Numbered from the stretch's first letter, positions 1 through 9,106 are shown. The stretch: 62,135 nt of DNA from Anaerobacillus arseniciselenatis (GCF_001865995.1 NZ_MLQQ01000025.1:1-62135), one strand, 5' to 3'. Notes: generated by a model from the sequence alone, not told the origin. Numbers and translations: made by a program.

Positions 1-95
1 TCATTATGAAGTCCTCCTTGGTTAACTAAGTTAGGGGTCATCTCGGTGCACGATTTGACACCCCGTATCATACCAGGAGGGCTCTTTTTTTTTCA
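1..95 (-). mobile_element. Probable insertion-sequence end with start of a gene leaving the window
   Basis: Read on the minus strand, this stretch carries a strong Shine-Dalgarno (AAGGAGG) eight bases before an ATG at positions 4-2, so a gene starts here and runs off the left edge. The preceding sequence contains GTGTCAAATCGTGCACC and GAGATGACCCC, which resemble the left ends of IS21-type elements as I remember them; this is recognition, not a search. It lies directly behind nadB, where nadC would normally follow. The gene could instead be an ordinary chromosomal gene. Confidence 0.35.
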
Positions 96-112
96 AGTCC
101 CCGAAAATCCTT

Positions 113-1729
113 CTAACAGGAATGCTCCTTTTTTAATTCCGATAAAGAATCTTGCTTGAGGGCTTCGTTTTCTACGAATCTCTCACGAATTAATTCACCA
201 TTTACAAAAACACTTCGATATCCAGACCATCGTTGATCATTTTTAGCCGAAAAGTCACTCCTATAATGACCCCCACGACTTTCATCTCGTAAAAGACTGG
301 CCTGAGTAATTAATAACCCTACAACTAACATATTGCTAATAACTTTTTCTTGAATTGATAAATAAGCATGATTTTTGTCATTTAACAAGTCGTTATATTG
401 GCGAAACCAGCAAATCGCTTGTTGAAGCCCTTTTTTATTCCGAATAATTCCGGCAAATTTATCCATCACTTCTTGAACTTGTTCGACCGTTGGAAGATTT
501 TTTGAACTTGTATTTTTAAGTACGATAGACGGAGTTAGTCTTTTTTTCTTAGTTCTTTTTTTCTTCTGTAATACTGTTTTTGACAAACGTTCACTAAATA
601 CAACTCCTTCTAATAAAGAGTTACTCGCTAAACGATTAGCGCCATGCACCCCTGTATAGGCACATTCACCAACAGCATATAAATTTTCGATAGATGATTG
701 TCCTTCTCTATCTACTTTAATACCACCCATAATAAAGTGAGCACCAGGCTCTACTGGTAATAATTCACTTTTTAAAATCTCAGGATTTTTTTCGCACATT
801 TGATAAATGGATGGAAATCTTTGTTTGAAATTGTTTACATTTTCTATATTTAAAAAGATTTTTTCTTGTTTTAGTTTCGAATTAAAAATTTCTCTAGCAA
901 CGATATCACGTGGTGCTAAGTCCTCCATTGGATGTTTCCCCTTCATAAGGAAGCACCCTTCTTCATTGACTAGCTTTGCTCCTTCACCACGAACAGCTTC
1001 TGAAATCAAACCACAACTACTATTGCCATTCATTAATAAAGTTGGGTGAAATTGGATAAACTCCATATCAGCTATCTCGGCACCAGCTCGGTATGCCATA
1101 GCAATCCCATCCCCAGTAGCCTCCCTACAGTTTGATGTAGCAGAATAAAGTTGACCGACACCACCTGTAGCAATAATGACATGGTCCGCTTCAACGTAAC
1201 TAATAGTGCCTTTTATATCTTTCGTGAATACGCCTTGACAAACACCATCTTCCACTTGTAAATCAAAAGCCATTTCACGCTCACAAACATCAATTTTAGG
1301 AATAACCCTTGACATCAATGCTTCAACGATTACTTTTCCAGTTGCATCTCCACCCGCATGGAGGATTCGCCTTTTTGTATGAGCTCCTTCCATTCCTAAG
1401 GAGAGTTCATTATTTTTGTCTTTATCAAATGCGACGCCAATTTCAATAAGTCGATTAATTAACGAAGAACCTTGCTTTACAAGAAGCTCTGTCATCTCTT
1501 TACGATTATGAAACCCACCAGCAACGATTGTATCCTCAAAATGCTCCTGCCAGTGATCTTCCTTCGTAACAGCTGCAGCAATTCCACCTTGTGCTAACAT
1601 TGAATTACTATTATTCAGCTCAGACTTTGTGATAAGCATCACATTTTTTTGGTCACAAAGGTAATCTGCGGTCATTAAGCCTGCTAAGCCACTACCGATG
1701 ATAACCACCTCTGTTTTCTTAACATTCAT
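113..1729 (-). CDS. nadB: L-aspartate oxidase NadB
   Basis: FAD enzyme that oxidises L-aspartate to iminoaspartate, the first step of de novo NAD synthesis with NadA. The 538-residue product starts at ATG 1729 (AAGGGGGAT seven bases upstream), not at the longer frame opening at 1783, which reaches into a repeat. It shows the dinucleotide fold GSGLAGL (residues 12-18), the flavin-region motif SMLAQGGIAAA, HAGGDATGK, QFHPT and EAVRGEGA, typical of the succinate dehydrogenase/fumarate reductase/NadB flavoprotein family. Length is close to the family norm of about 530. It is divergent from nifS and nadR, as in B. subtilis, but no nadC is visible behind it; an IS-like end sits there instead. Confidence 0.95.
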   Translation of the reverse strand: MNVKKTEVVIIGSGLAGLMTADYLCDQKNVMLITKSELNNSNSMLAQGGIAAAVTKEDHWQEHFEDTIVAGGFHNRKEMTELLVKQGSSLINRLIEIGVAFDKDKNNELSLGMEGAHTKRRILHAGGDATGKVIVEALMSRVIPKIDVCEREMAFDLQVEDGVCQGVFTKDIKGTISYVEADHVIIATGGVGQLYSATSNCREATGDGIAMAYRAGAEIADMEFIQFHPTLLMNGNSSCGLISEAVRGEGAKLVNEEGCFLMKGKHPMEDLAPRDIVAREIFNSKLKQEKIFLNIENVNNFKQRFPSIYQMCEKNPEILKSELLPVEPGAHFIMGGIKVDREGQSSIENLYAVGECAYTGVHGANRLASNSLLEGVVFSERLSKTVLQKKKRTKKKRLTPSIVLKNTSSKNLPTVEQVQEVMDKFAGIIRNKKGLQQAICWFRQYNDLLNDKNHAYLSIQEKVISNMLVVGLLITQASLLRDESRGGHYRSDFSAKNDQRWSGYRSVFVNGELIRERFVENEALKQDSLSELKKEHSC

Positions 1730-1744
1730 GACAATCCCCCTTGT

Positions 1745-1895
1745 AAGAAAAGCGTAAGGCGCCCGCCTATCGGCGAAAACCACTGGAAGGCCTGCCCGTA
1801 GCGGTCAGGTTTTAGACCGCAAGGAAAGGACTGAAGTGGTCGAGCCGATGGCGCCTGAAGCTAGACATAGAAAAGCGTAAGCGCCTTGGTCAGCT
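1745..1895. repeat. AAAAGCGCAAGCGCC-family repeat, copy 1 plus fragment
   Basis: Begins AAGAAAAGCGTAAGGCGCC and ends GCGCCTGAAGCTAGACAT; a second truncated start (AGAAAAGCGTAAGCGCC) follows at 1869. It is nearly the same as 44402-44525, and the shared GGTCAG and AGCTAGACA ends relate it to 3846-3960, 44568-44763 and 50668-50882. It lies in the nadB leader. Confidence 0.8.
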
Positions 1896-1923
1896 AATTA
1901 TGAATTATTTATGAACATACAAC

Positions 1924-1968
1924 TGTCTTGACACCTATATTTACATACTTTTAAACTAGTGACAAGAC
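1924..1968. promoter_or_regulatory. Candidate NadR (NiaR) operator pair
   Basis: In the divergent nadB/nifS gap, TGTCTTGACAC (1924-1934) is mirrored by GTGACAAGAC (1959-1968). The half-sites resemble the TGTC/GACA operators known for the nicotinate-responsive repressor NiaR (YrxA), and the nadR gene lies downstream of nifS. Function is inferred. Confidence 0.5.
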
Positions 1969-2141
1969 TTTTTTTATTTTATAAAAAAGTTTATGATTTT
2001 TCTTACACAGAAAAGTTGTTTTGATGTACACTCATCGTTAGCTTCATATCAATAAAAACTCGTTTATTTTGTAGTAAACAAAGTAGTATTTACGAAAAAA
2101 TTTCCACCATTGGGTAAAATTCCAAAATCGAGGTGTTTAAA

Positions 2142-3263
2142 ATGATTTATTTAGATTATTGCGCAACAACCCCCATGTCTGATCGCGCCCTACAAGTTTT
2201 CACGAAGGCATCACAAAATTTTTACGGTAATCCTAGCAGTCTACATGATGTTGGCGGACAAGCAAAAAATCTTTTAGAACAGTCTAGAAAAACAATAGCA
2301 AACAGTATTAACGGCGCTGAACAGGGGGTTTATTTCACTGGGGGTGGATCTGATTCCAACAACTTAGCTATTAAGTCATTAGTCAAAGGGAAAAAGGGAC
2401 ATATTATTACAACGAGCATTGAACATTTCTCAGTAATTAACACTTTTTTACAGTTAGAAGAAGAAGGCTACGATGTGACTTTTTTAGAAGTAGATAAGTA
2501 CGGAGTTGTATCAATTCCTGCGTTAGAGAATGAACTTAGAGACGATACAATCCTCGTGTCTATTGGATATGCTAATTCTGATATCGGTACGATTCAAAAC
2601 TTAAGTGAGATCGGTAAATTACTAAAACAAAAAAACATTGTCTTTCATAGCGACTGCGTTCAAGCATTTGGAAAAACTATTATTGATGTAGCGGCTTTAA
2701 ATGTTGATAGTATATCGCTTTCAAGCCATAAAATTTACGGACCTAAAGGTGTTGGTGCGGTCTATATATCCCCTTCTATTAAATGGACACCAATTATTCC
2801 AAACACATCACACGAAAATGGCTTTCGCGCCGGAACAGTCAATGTACCTGCAATAGCTAGTTTTGCTGAAGCAGCCATCCAGATATGTTCGGCAATGGAA
2901 GCAGAACAAAAACGCCTAAAAAAACTTAGTGAACAACTATTAGCGAGTTTAGACAAACATAATTTATCCTATAGCTTAATCGGTCACCCCGAAGATCGCT
3001 TAGAACACCATTTATCATTATGTATTCATGGAATCGAAGGCCAATATGTAATGTTACAACTGAATCAAAAAAACATTGCAATCTCCACTGGAACAGCTTG
3101 TAAAGTCGGTGAGCAAAATGCATCAAAAACAATGCTTCAACTTGGTTACAGTAAAGAAGCCGCAACAGAGTTAATTCGTATCTCTCTCGGAAAACAAACG
3201 ACAGAATCACATATTAAAAAAACAGCAGAAGCTCTCAATACAATCGTAAATGAATATTTTTAG
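2142..3263 (+). CDS. nifS: Cysteine desulfurase, NifS type (NAD-cluster)
   Basis: PLP enzyme removing sulfur from cysteine. In Bacillus the nad-linked NifS is known to supply sulfur for the iron-sulfur cluster of NadA. The product has 373 residues. The start chosen is ATG 2142, seven bases after GAGGTG; an upstream GTG frame lacks a proper ribosome site. PLP-binding lysine is K197 in SSHKIYG, and the active cysteine is C320 in STGTAC. The cofactor-contact region SDSNNLA and HSDCVQ are also visible. It is transcribed away from nadB and is followed 29 bases later by nadR, so nifS-nadR form an operon that is probably self-repressed by NadR. Confidence 0.93.
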   Translation: MIYLDYCATTPMSDRALQVFTKASQNFYGNPSSLHDVGGQAKNLLEQSRKTIANSINGAEQGVYFTGGGSDSNNLAIKSLVKGKKGHIITTSIEHFSVINTFLQLEEEGYDVTFLEVDKYGVVSIPALENELRDDTILVSIGYANSDIGTIQNLSEIGKLLKQKNIVFHSDCVQAFGKTIIDVAALNVDSISLSSHKIYGPKGVGAVYISPSIKWTPIIPNTSHENGFRAGTVNVPAIASFAEAAIQICSAMEAEQKRLKKLSEQLLASLDKHNLSYSLIGHPEDRLEHHLSLCIHGIEGQYVMLQLNQKNIAISTGTACKVGEQNASKTMLQLGYSKEAATELIRISLGKQTTESHIKKTAEALNTIVNEYF

Positions 3264-3292
3264 AAAATTTTATACTAAGGGGGAGAGAACGT

Positions 3293-3844
3293 ATGAAACA
3301 ACAAGAAAAAAAAGTGTTAGGTGAAGATCGAAGAAACTTAATATTAAAATGGCTTACTGAATCAAGCCAACCGATTACCGGAACACTTTTAGCTTCCAAA
3401 ACGAATGTTTCTAGACAAGTAATTGTCCAAGACATATCTATTTTAAAAGCAAGAAATTATCCAATTTTAGCTACATCACAAGGGTATGTTTTTATAAAAG
3501 AGCAAGCAAAAACTGAGATGCTTTCTAAAGTAATCGCCTGTAAACATTCTCCTGAAGAAACAGCACGAGAATTAAACATGATCGTTGACCTAGGTGGTGC
3601 AGTGAAAGATGTCGTTGTCGAGCACCCTGTTTATGGAGATTTAACAGCATCACTTATGATTAGAAACCGTCGCGACGTTAACGATTTCATTAAAAAGATG
3701 TCTTCAACTAATGCATCTCTTTTGTCACAATTAACTGACGGTGTTCACCTTCATACGATTGAAGCAAGAACCGAAGAACAATTGACCGAAATTTGTAATA
3801 CTTTAAATGCTGCGGGTTTTTTATTGTCTAGTGAAGATGATTAA
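3293..3844 (+). CDS. nadR: NAD biosynthesis repressor NadR/NiaR (YrxA type)
   Basis: Nicotinic-acid-responsive repressor of de novo NAD synthesis genes. The 183-residue protein has an N-terminal winged helix (about residues 8-65, with TLLASKTNVSRQVIVQDI as recognition region) and a C-terminal 3H domain with conserved histidines in VVEHPVYG, VHLHTIEA and the DLGG segment. A GGGGGAGAG ribosome site precedes ATG 3293. The gene follows nifS, and candidate operator half-sites lie in the nadB/nifS gap. It ends in a repeat-rich gap facing pheA. Confidence 0.92.
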   Translation: MKQQEKKVLGEDRRNLILKWLTESSQPITGTLLASKTNVSRQVIVQDISILKARNYPILATSQGYVFIKEQAKTEMLSKVIACKHSPEETARELNMIVDLGGAVKDVVVEHPVYGDLTASLMIRNRRDVNDFIKKMSSTNASLLSQLTDGVHLHTIEARTEEQLTEICNTLNAAGFLLSSEDD

Positions 3845-3845
3845 T

Positions 3846-3960
3846 AGAAACGCGATAGCGGCTTGGTGAGCGCCGAAAAGCGTTAGAGAGCCAGCGACGG
3901 TTTATCTCCTCTAGAGGTGCATCCCAGACTATATAAACATCGATGGAGCGAAACAGCTTT
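3846..3960. repeat. AAAAGCGCAAGCGCC-family repeat, copy 2 (degenerate)
   Basis: Shares GCGCCGAAAAGCG, GAGAGCCAGCGACG, TTTATCTCCTCT and AACATCGATGGA with the copy at 50668-50882. It lies between the convergent ends of nadR and pheA. Confidence 0.7.
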
Positions 3961-3994
3961 TTGAATTTACTCCTTGTGCTTTTCTACAAGTAAC

Positions 3995-4050
3995 AAAACG
4001 GGGCTATCCCACAACAAGTGCTTGACACTTTGTTTTGGGACAGCCCCGAT
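3995..4050 (-). terminator. GGCTGTCCC-type hairpin terminator (pheA side)
   Basis: CGGGGCTATCCCA (4000-4012) pairs with TGGGACAGCCCCG (4037-4049). On the minus strand the hairpin is followed by TTTTGTT, which suits termination of pheA. It belongs to the GGCTGTCCC family at 20321, 23660 and 39504. Confidence 0.7.
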
Positions 4051-4095
4051 AAAATTCAAAACACTATTACAACTTAAGCGCACTTACCCTCAAGA

Positions 4096-4974
4096 TTAAA
4101 CCTTTACCTCATTGTTTTTTTTTGCTAATGAAAAACATGGATAACTACCTAAAAGTGTTACTTGGCATTTCAGCGCTTCTAACTCAGCGATGACTCCCGG
4201 AATTAAAACTTCGTCCATTTTCATTGCAACATCAATCACAAAAAAGTAATTACCTAATCCCGTTTTCATCGGTCTAGATTCGATTTTTGATAAATTTAAT
4301 TTTCTCCAAGCAAATGCCGATAAAACATGATGTAGGGCACCTGGATAATCTGCAGGTAATGTGACCATTAACGTTGTCTTATCTCCATTAAATAGAGGAG
4401 ATTGCTCCGTTAGGCATATGTTATCCTTTTTTAAAATAACAAAACGAGTATGATTATTTTCATAATCGTGTATTTCAGATTGAGCAATCGTTAATCCGTA
4501 CTGCTCTGCTGCTAAAGAATTCCCAATTGCCGCGATACGCTCGTCAGGGTGGTTAGCGACATGTTGAGCCGCTGATCCTGTTGAATTCGTATATTCAAAT
4601 TCAGCGTTTGGCAAATACGAACGTAAAAACTGATGACTTTGAGCGATTGCTTGAGGATGTGAATATACTTTTTCGATTTTGGTCCAATTTTCAAGTTGAT
4701 TTTCATGAACTAATAATTGTTGCTCAATTGGTACGGTGATCTCACCATTTATCATTAGTTTTTGATTATGAATTAAATAGTCTAACGTTAAATTTACAGA
4801 GCCTTCGATCGCATTCTCGATTGGAACTACGGCAAAGTCTACATCACCGATTGAAACACTGTCCATACAATCAGGAATCGATGGGAAAGAAATAAATTCG
4901 TCGTTAGGAAATACAGCTTTGGCAGCTACTTCTGTAAACGTCCCTTTAGGACCTAAATATGCAATTTTCTTCAT
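4096..4974 (-). CDS. pheA: Prephenate dehydratase PheA
   Basis: Converts prephenate to phenylpyruvate in phenylalanine synthesis. The 292-residue product opens with IAYLGPKGTFTE, contains the catalytic-domain features NSTGSAAQHV and HTRFVIL, and ends with an ACT domain bearing the phenylalanine-binding ESRPMKTGLGNYFF motif. This is the usual two-domain monofunctional enzyme at its usual length. An AAAGGAG site precedes ATG 4974. It follows pheB by 17 bases, so the two are co-transcribed behind obg, as in B. subtilis. Feedback inhibition by phenylalanine through the ACT domain is expected from the family. Confidence 0.96.
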   Translation of the reverse strand: MKKIAYLGPKGTFTEVAAKAVFPNDEFISFPSIPDCMDSVSIGDVDFAVVPIENAIEGSVNLTLDYLIHNQKLMINGEITVPIEQQLLVHENQLENWTKIEKVYSHPQAIAQSHQFLRSYLPNAEFEYTNSTGSAAQHVANHPDERIAAIGNSLAAEQYGLTIAQSEIHDYENNHTRFVILKKDNICLTEQSPLFNGDKTTLMVTLPADYPGALHHVLSAFAWRKLNLSKIESRPMKTGLGNYFFVIDVAMKMDEVLIPGVIAELEALKCQVTLLGSYPCFSLAKKNNEVKV

Positions 4975-4991
4975 GATTAACTCCTTTCGTA

Positions 4992-5444
4992 CTAAGCCCC
5001 TGAACCAATTAATTCTACTTTTTCAACTGCATCTAAATGTTGCATTTGCCTCACTAATTTATCAATTTCAATTTCCATGGAAGCTGTTTCAATCGACAAA
5101 GTAATTGTCGCTCTTCCTGACAAAGGAATCGTTTGATTAATGGTTAATACGTTAGCTCCGGCTTCAGCTACTGCTGCTAAAAGCCTCGATAAAGTACCCG
5201 ATCGGTCTTCAAGGTGAATTGAAAGTGTAATAATTTTTTCTTTCACCATCGTATGAAAAGGAAAAACCCCATCTTTATATTTATAAAAAGCACTCCTACT
5301 TAAATCAACAGCTTCCGTTGCCTCACTAATCTGTTTTGCTTTTCCACTGTCTAAAAGTGCCTTAGCTTCTAACGTTTTCAACATCGCTTCTGGTAAAATA
5401 CTAGCACGGACGAGATAAAACTGATCGTCACTCTCTTTAGACAC
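4992..5444 (-). CDS. pheB: ACT-domain protein PheB
   Basis: Conserved companion of pheA in Bacillaceae (UPF0735 family); its biochemical role is not settled. The start taken is GTG 5444 behind AGGGTGG, giving 150 residues, close to the 147 of B. subtilis; the longer open frame to 5498 has no ribosome site and an untypical hydrophobic leader. Residues about 25-70 form a helical region with [17 protein letters not shown], which looks like a small helix-turn-helix. The C-terminal half is an ACT domain ([19 protein letters not shown]...). Confidence 0.9.
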   Translation of the reverse strand: MSKESDDQFYLVRASILPEAMLKTLEAKALLDSGKAKQISEATEAVDLSRSAFYKYKDGVFPFHTMVKEKIITLSIHLEDRSGTLSRLLAAVAEAGANVLTINQTIPLSGRATITLSIETASMEIEIDKLVRQMQHLDAVEKVELIGSGA

Positions 5445-5509
5445 AAAAACCACCACCCTAAAAATTCCTATTAATACATTATAAATTTGCATGAACATTT
5501 TGACAACTA

Positions 5510-5623
5510 AATTTCAATTTACAATGCAAAATTTAAAATTGTTGTAAGCACAGCTTCGGAGCCTTTACTTTTCAGCAACCCCGAATCTGCTCTCCATAAT
5601 TTTTAATTTTAAATTGTAAATTA
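5510..5623. repeat. AT-rich element with GCTTCG core, copy 1
   Basis: AT-rich inverted arms (AATTTAAAATTGTTG and TTTTAATTTTAAATTG) flank GCTTCGGAGCC. Related copies lie at 14221, 41199 and 59700. It separates obg from pheB and is part of the same transcript. Confidence 0.65.
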
Positions 5624-5646
5624 GAAAAGCTACCCTAAAGGTAGCC
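5624..5646 (-). terminator. Terminator-like hairpin behind obg
   Basis: On the minus strand GGCTACC-TTTA-GGGTAGC is followed by TTTTCT. It would reduce read-through from obg into pheB-pheA. Confidence 0.65.
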
Positions 5647-5654
5647 ATTCCAAT

Positions 5655-6938
5655 TTATTCAATAAATTCAAATTCAAATTTCATGATGCGAACGAGATCT
5701 CCATCTTTGGCACCACGTTCCCGAAGTGCTTCATCTACGCCCATACCTCGCATTTGACGCGCGAAGCGTTTTACAGATTCGTCCCTAGAGAAATCCGTCA
5801 TTTTAAATAACTTTTCAAGTTCGTCGCCAGAAAGAACGTAAGCTCCATCGTCATCTCTCGTAATTTTAAACGGCATCTCTTTCTTTTCATGGCGATAAAT
5901 AACCCTGCTTTCGACTTCCTCCTCAATTAATGGGAACTCAGGGGTTGTATCAACTTTATCTGTAATTGCTAGAAGCAATTCACGTAACCCTTGTTTCGTA
6001 ATTGCAGAAATTGGGAAAACTAGGGTTTCTTTGTCTGCTACTTTTTCTTTAAAAGCAGCTAAATTCTCCTCTGCATCTGGCATGTCCATTTTATTGGCAA
6101 CAATAATTTGCGGACGCTCAGTTAAACGAAGGTTATATTCTTTTAACTCTTCATTTATTTTTGTGTAATCTTCATAAGGATCACGCCCTTCAATTCCCGA
6201 CATATCAATGACGTGAACGATCACTTTTGTTCGTTCGATATGTCTTAAAAATTGATGACCGAGCCCAACACCTTGATGTGCCCCTTCTATTAGCCCAGGT
6301 AAATCTGCCATTACAAAGCTACGTCCATCTTCCACATCGACAACACCTAAGTTCGGTTTAATCGTTGTAAAATGGTATTCAGCAATTTTAGGCTTCGCTG
6401 AAGACACTACTGAAAGAAGCGTAGATTTTCCTACACTTGGAAACCCAACAAGACCAACATCAGCAAGCAGTTTCAACTCTAATGTAACATTTCTTTCTTG
6501 TCCTGGCTCCCCGTTTTCGGCAATTTCAGGAGCTGGATTCGTTGGAGTGGCAAAACGATTATTTCCACGACCGCCACGGCCACCTTTTGCGATCACGGCC
6601 CTTTGCCCGTGATGAACTAAGTCTGCAACCGTTGTTTTTGTTTCTTCATCAATCACCGTCGTCCCTGGTGGAACTTTAACAATAAATGGCTCAGAATTTT
6701 TACCGTGCTGACTTTTCGGTCTTCCGTGTTCACCGCGATCCGCTTTAAAATGACGCTGATAGCGGAAATCCATTAAAGTTCTTAAACCTTCGTCTACTTC
6801 AAATACAACATCTGCACCGTTTCCTCCATCACCACCAGCTGGTCCACCGTTAGGAACATATTTTTCACGACGAAAAGCAACCATTCCATTTCCGCCATCT
6901 CCACCTTTTACATAAACCGTAACCTTATCTACAAACAT
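5655..6938 (-). CDS. obg: Essential GTPase Obg
   Basis: Ribosome-associated GTPase involved in 50S maturation, stress signalling and sporulation control. The 427-residue product has the glycine-rich Obg fold (residues 1-158, with GGDGGNG repeats), the G domain with P-loop GFPSVGKST, switch DLPGLIEGA and NKMD, and a C-terminal OCT domain ending FEFEFIE. ATG 6938 follows GAGGTGAAAAG. It lies downstream of spo0B and upstream of pheB-pheA, the classical Bacillus order. Confidence 0.97.
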   Translation of the reverse strand: MFVDKVTVYVKGGDGGNGMVAFRREKYVPNGGPAGGDGGNGADVVFEVDEGLRTLMDFRYQRHFKADRGEHGRPKSQHGKNSEPFIVKVPPGTTVIDEETKTTVADLVHHGQRAVIAKGGRGGRGNNRFATPTNPAPEIAENGEPGQERNVTLELKLLADVGLVGFPSVGKSTLLSVVSSAKPKIAEYHFTTIKPNLGVVDVEDGRSFVMADLPGLIEGAHQGVGLGHQFLRHIERTKVIVHVIDMSGIEGRDPYEDYTKINEELKEYNLRLTERPQIIVANKMDMPDAEENLAAFKEKVADKETLVFPISAITKQGLRELLLAITDKVDTTPEFPLIEEEVESRVIYRHEKKEMPFKITRDDDGAYVLSGDELEKLFKMTDFSRDESVKRFARQMRGMGVDEALRERGAKDGDLVRIMKFEFEFIE

Positions 6939-7139
6939 CTTTTCACCTCAAAAGTTTTTCAAATCATATTCATAATGCACATTTTACTCATTTTTAATCC
7001 TACTCCGCCTAACTCGTCATTGGTGTGTAAAGCTTTGCGGAGGTACTTCCACTTAGACCTTTAAACTTATTTCATTTTAACCTTTTCATCCATTCAGTTA
7101 TAAACCCTAGTTCATTGCCATTAATTTGCTACTCAAAAG

Positions 7140-7685
7140 CTAATCAAGCACTATCGTTAAATAAAACTCTTCTTTACTAATATATGATTCCACTAATTTC
7201 AATTGTTCATTCCACTCACTTGAACTATCGATAAAATTTTTTATAACCTTTTCATTATGTAATTCTCCTCGAAAGTCAAAGGTAACACTCGGTACGTTTT
7301 CAGCAAATAATTGGAATGTTAGTAATAAATGGTTATCTCCATATTGCTGACTACTTTCATTTACTACATCAATAAAACGGTCGAACCATTCAAGCAAGCT
7401 TTCTTCGTATAATGAAAGGTTTTTAGTTGTTCCAACCACTTCAAACTCAACTTGAAAATGATGTCGGTTCTCCCAATTAAATACTAACAGTTGACTAGCT
7501 AATTTCGGAATTTCAAGATTTGATAGCTTACTTTCATGTTGTCTCTGATGTATGACCTCTTGAATGATTTCCTCGACACGATCGTATTTCTTTAGTGCCA
7601 AATTCCCTTTAATTAATTGGACTACATTCAACCAATCATGTCGAGAGTGTCGAAGGATTTGTAAAATGTTCCACTCCTCTTTCAT
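7140..7685 (-). CDS. spo0B: Sporulation phosphotransferase Spo0B
   Basis: Passes phosphate from Spo0F to Spo0A in the sporulation phosphorelay. The 181-residue protein carries the characteristic HSRHDWLNVVQLIKGN helix with the phosphorylated histidine at H16, followed by a degenerate ATPase-like C-terminal domain. It is followed by obg, but the ribosomal genes rplU-ysxB-rpmA that normally precede spo0B are absent; a MITE and a divergent transporter operon lie upstream. The 201-base gap to obg holds no repeat that I recognise. Confidence 0.93.
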   Translation of the reverse strand: MKEEWNILQILRHSRHDWLNVVQLIKGNLALKKYDRVEEIIQEVIHQRQHESKLSNLEIPKLASQLLVFNWENRHHFQVEFEVVGTTKNLSLYEESLLEWFDRFIDVVNESSQQYGDNHLLLTFQLFAENVPSVTFDFRGELHNEKVIKNFIDSSSEWNEQLKLVESYISKEEFYLTIVLD

Positions 7686-8165
7686 ATATCACACCTATTT
7701 CTATAATAAAGTTAGAAAAACTAAGCTTATTATCACAACCCCTAGTGAGAGCCTTAGTTTCCCTTATACTATCTTCCGACTTAACTTATAAATCTGATAC
7801 TTAATGAATTTCATAATTCATGATCCTCGCCACTAAGATCAGTATATAGTTGCGTCAAAACCATTCGCAAACTATATATTGCATGATGTGGCTCATTTTT
7901 GTAATTATGAAACTCACTCACTGTAAAGAAAATTAAAATAAGTTCATGCTTTTACCATTTAAGCCAAAGGATATCAATGACTACAATATATACTATCACA
8001 AAAATATTCATAAACAATTTAATTCTAGTATTTCTCGTATAAAATCATTAATTAATGTGATTATATAGATGAAAATCGACATTTGCAGTGGATTTTTTCA
8101 CAAGTCTCTAAAATTCGAATAGTGATTTGCAAAAAATTTGAACATTTATTTTTACAATGAACTCG
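7686..8165. other. Intergenic gap between spo0B and transporter operon
   Basis: Contains MITE copy a (7803-7917) and otherwise very AT-rich DNA. No open frame with a ribosome site, no RNA gene and no riboswitch core was recognised. Confidence 0.6.
7803..7917 (-). repeat. MITE-like palindromic element, copy a
   Basis: Ends AATGAATTTCATAATT and AATTATGAAACTCACT; inner hairpin ATATAGTTGCG / CGCAAACTATAT. One of 11 copies in the window. Confidence 0.85.
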
Positions 8166-8194
8166 TTGACAGTTTCTTTAATCCATCATATACT
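8166..8194 (+). promoter_or_regulatory. Sigma-A type promoter of the transporter operon
   Basis: TTGACA (8166-8171), a 17-base spacer and TATACT (8189-8194) match the vegetative consensus almost perfectly and lie about 65 bases before the ATPase start. Confidence 0.75.
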
Positions 8195-8260
8195 AAGAGT
8201 ACTTTAATTCCGAGTAAAAATATATGATTTGTATTTTTAATAAGTTTGGAGGTTTTATTA

Positions 8261-9106
8261 ATGGATCACGTGACAATTAAAAACGTAGAAAAAACGTTTT
8301 TCAATAAAGAAGAAAAAACATCGTTTACCGTTTTTAATGATATAAATTTAAACATAAAAAAAGGGGAATTTTTATCTCTTTTAGGGCCATCAGGATGTGG
8401 TAAATCAACTTTACTAAATATTGTTGCTGGCCTTGATAAAGCGACGAACGGTGTTGTTCAAGTCGGTTCAAAAACAATCACTGCACCTGGTCCAGACCGC
8501 GGGGTTGTTTTCCAAGAAGCTGCACTAATGCCTTGGTTAACCGTTTTAGAAAACGTTATGTTTGGCTTAAAGAAAAAGATGAGTAAAGATGAGGCTGAAA
8601 AAAAAGCATTAGAATATTTAAAACTCGTTCACTTAAGTAAATTTGTCGGCTCATACCCTCATGAATTGTCAGGTGGAATGAAGCAACGTGTATCAATCGC
8701 TCGTGCGCTTGCTATGGACCCTGAAATTCTACTTATGGATGAACCGTTTGGAGCATTAGATGAACAAACACGGTCAATGCTTCATAAAGAAGTACAGTTC
8801 ATTTGGGAACAAACTGGGAAAACGATTATTTTTGTTACCCACAACATTCGCGAATCAGTAATTCTTTCAGATCGGATTATTTTAATGGGCACGAGACCTG
8901 GTGGCATTATTGGTGAGTTTCCAGTAAATCTAGAGAGACCGAGAAAACCTTCTTCACCAGAGTTTGTAAAACTTGAAGAAGATATTATGAAGCAACTCGC
9001 TGGTGAGATCGAGAAAGTAATGAAGGAGGAAATGGGCGATGACTACAACAGTAAGAAGGCTAGTCTTCTTTACGGCACTAATCGCAATATGGGAGAGCAT
9101 ATTTAG
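8261..9106 (+). CDS. ABC importer ATPase, NitT/TauT (SsuB/TauB) type
   Basis: Energises uptake of an anion such as sulfonate, taurine, nitrate or a thiamine-precursor-like molecule. The 281-residue protein starts at ATG 8261 behind GGAGG. It has Walker A GPSGCGKST (42-50), Q-loop VVFQEAALMPWLTVLENV typical of the SsuB/TauB/NrtD group, signature LSGGMKQR, Walker B ILLMDEPFGALDE and the H-loop THNI. It is about 20 residues longer at the C end than typical homologues, and the extra tail overlaps the permease gene by 68 bases in another frame. Substrate cannot be decided from sequence; no ssuD-like monooxygenase is nearby. Confidence 0.88.
   Translation: MDHVTIKNVEKTFFNKEEKTSFTVFNDINLNIKKGEFLSLLGPSGCGKSTLLNIVAGLDKATNGVVQVGSKTITAPGPDRGVVFQEAALMPWLTVLENVMFGLKKKMSKDEAEKKALEYLKLVHLSKFVGSYPHELSGGMKQRVSIARALAMDPEILLMDEPFGALDEQTRSMLHKEVQFIWEQTGKTIIFVTHNIRESVILSDRIILMGTRPGGIIGEFPVNLERPRKPSSPEFVKLEEDIMKQLAGEIEKVMKEEMGDDYNSKKASLLYGTNRNMGEHI

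Noticed and set aside
807..1049. Open frames antisense to nadB, pheA, obg, yheB and others
   Set aside because: They lie opposite well-supported genes and have no ribosome sites or family features.
3846..3960. tRNA-like or ncRNA gene between nadR and pheA
   Set aside because: The sequence belongs to a repeat family with copies at 44568 and 50668 and shows no tRNA arms.
7686..8260. Riboswitch (S-box or similar) before the importer
   Set aside because: No conserved riboswitch core was found; the leader after the promoter is only about 60 bases.
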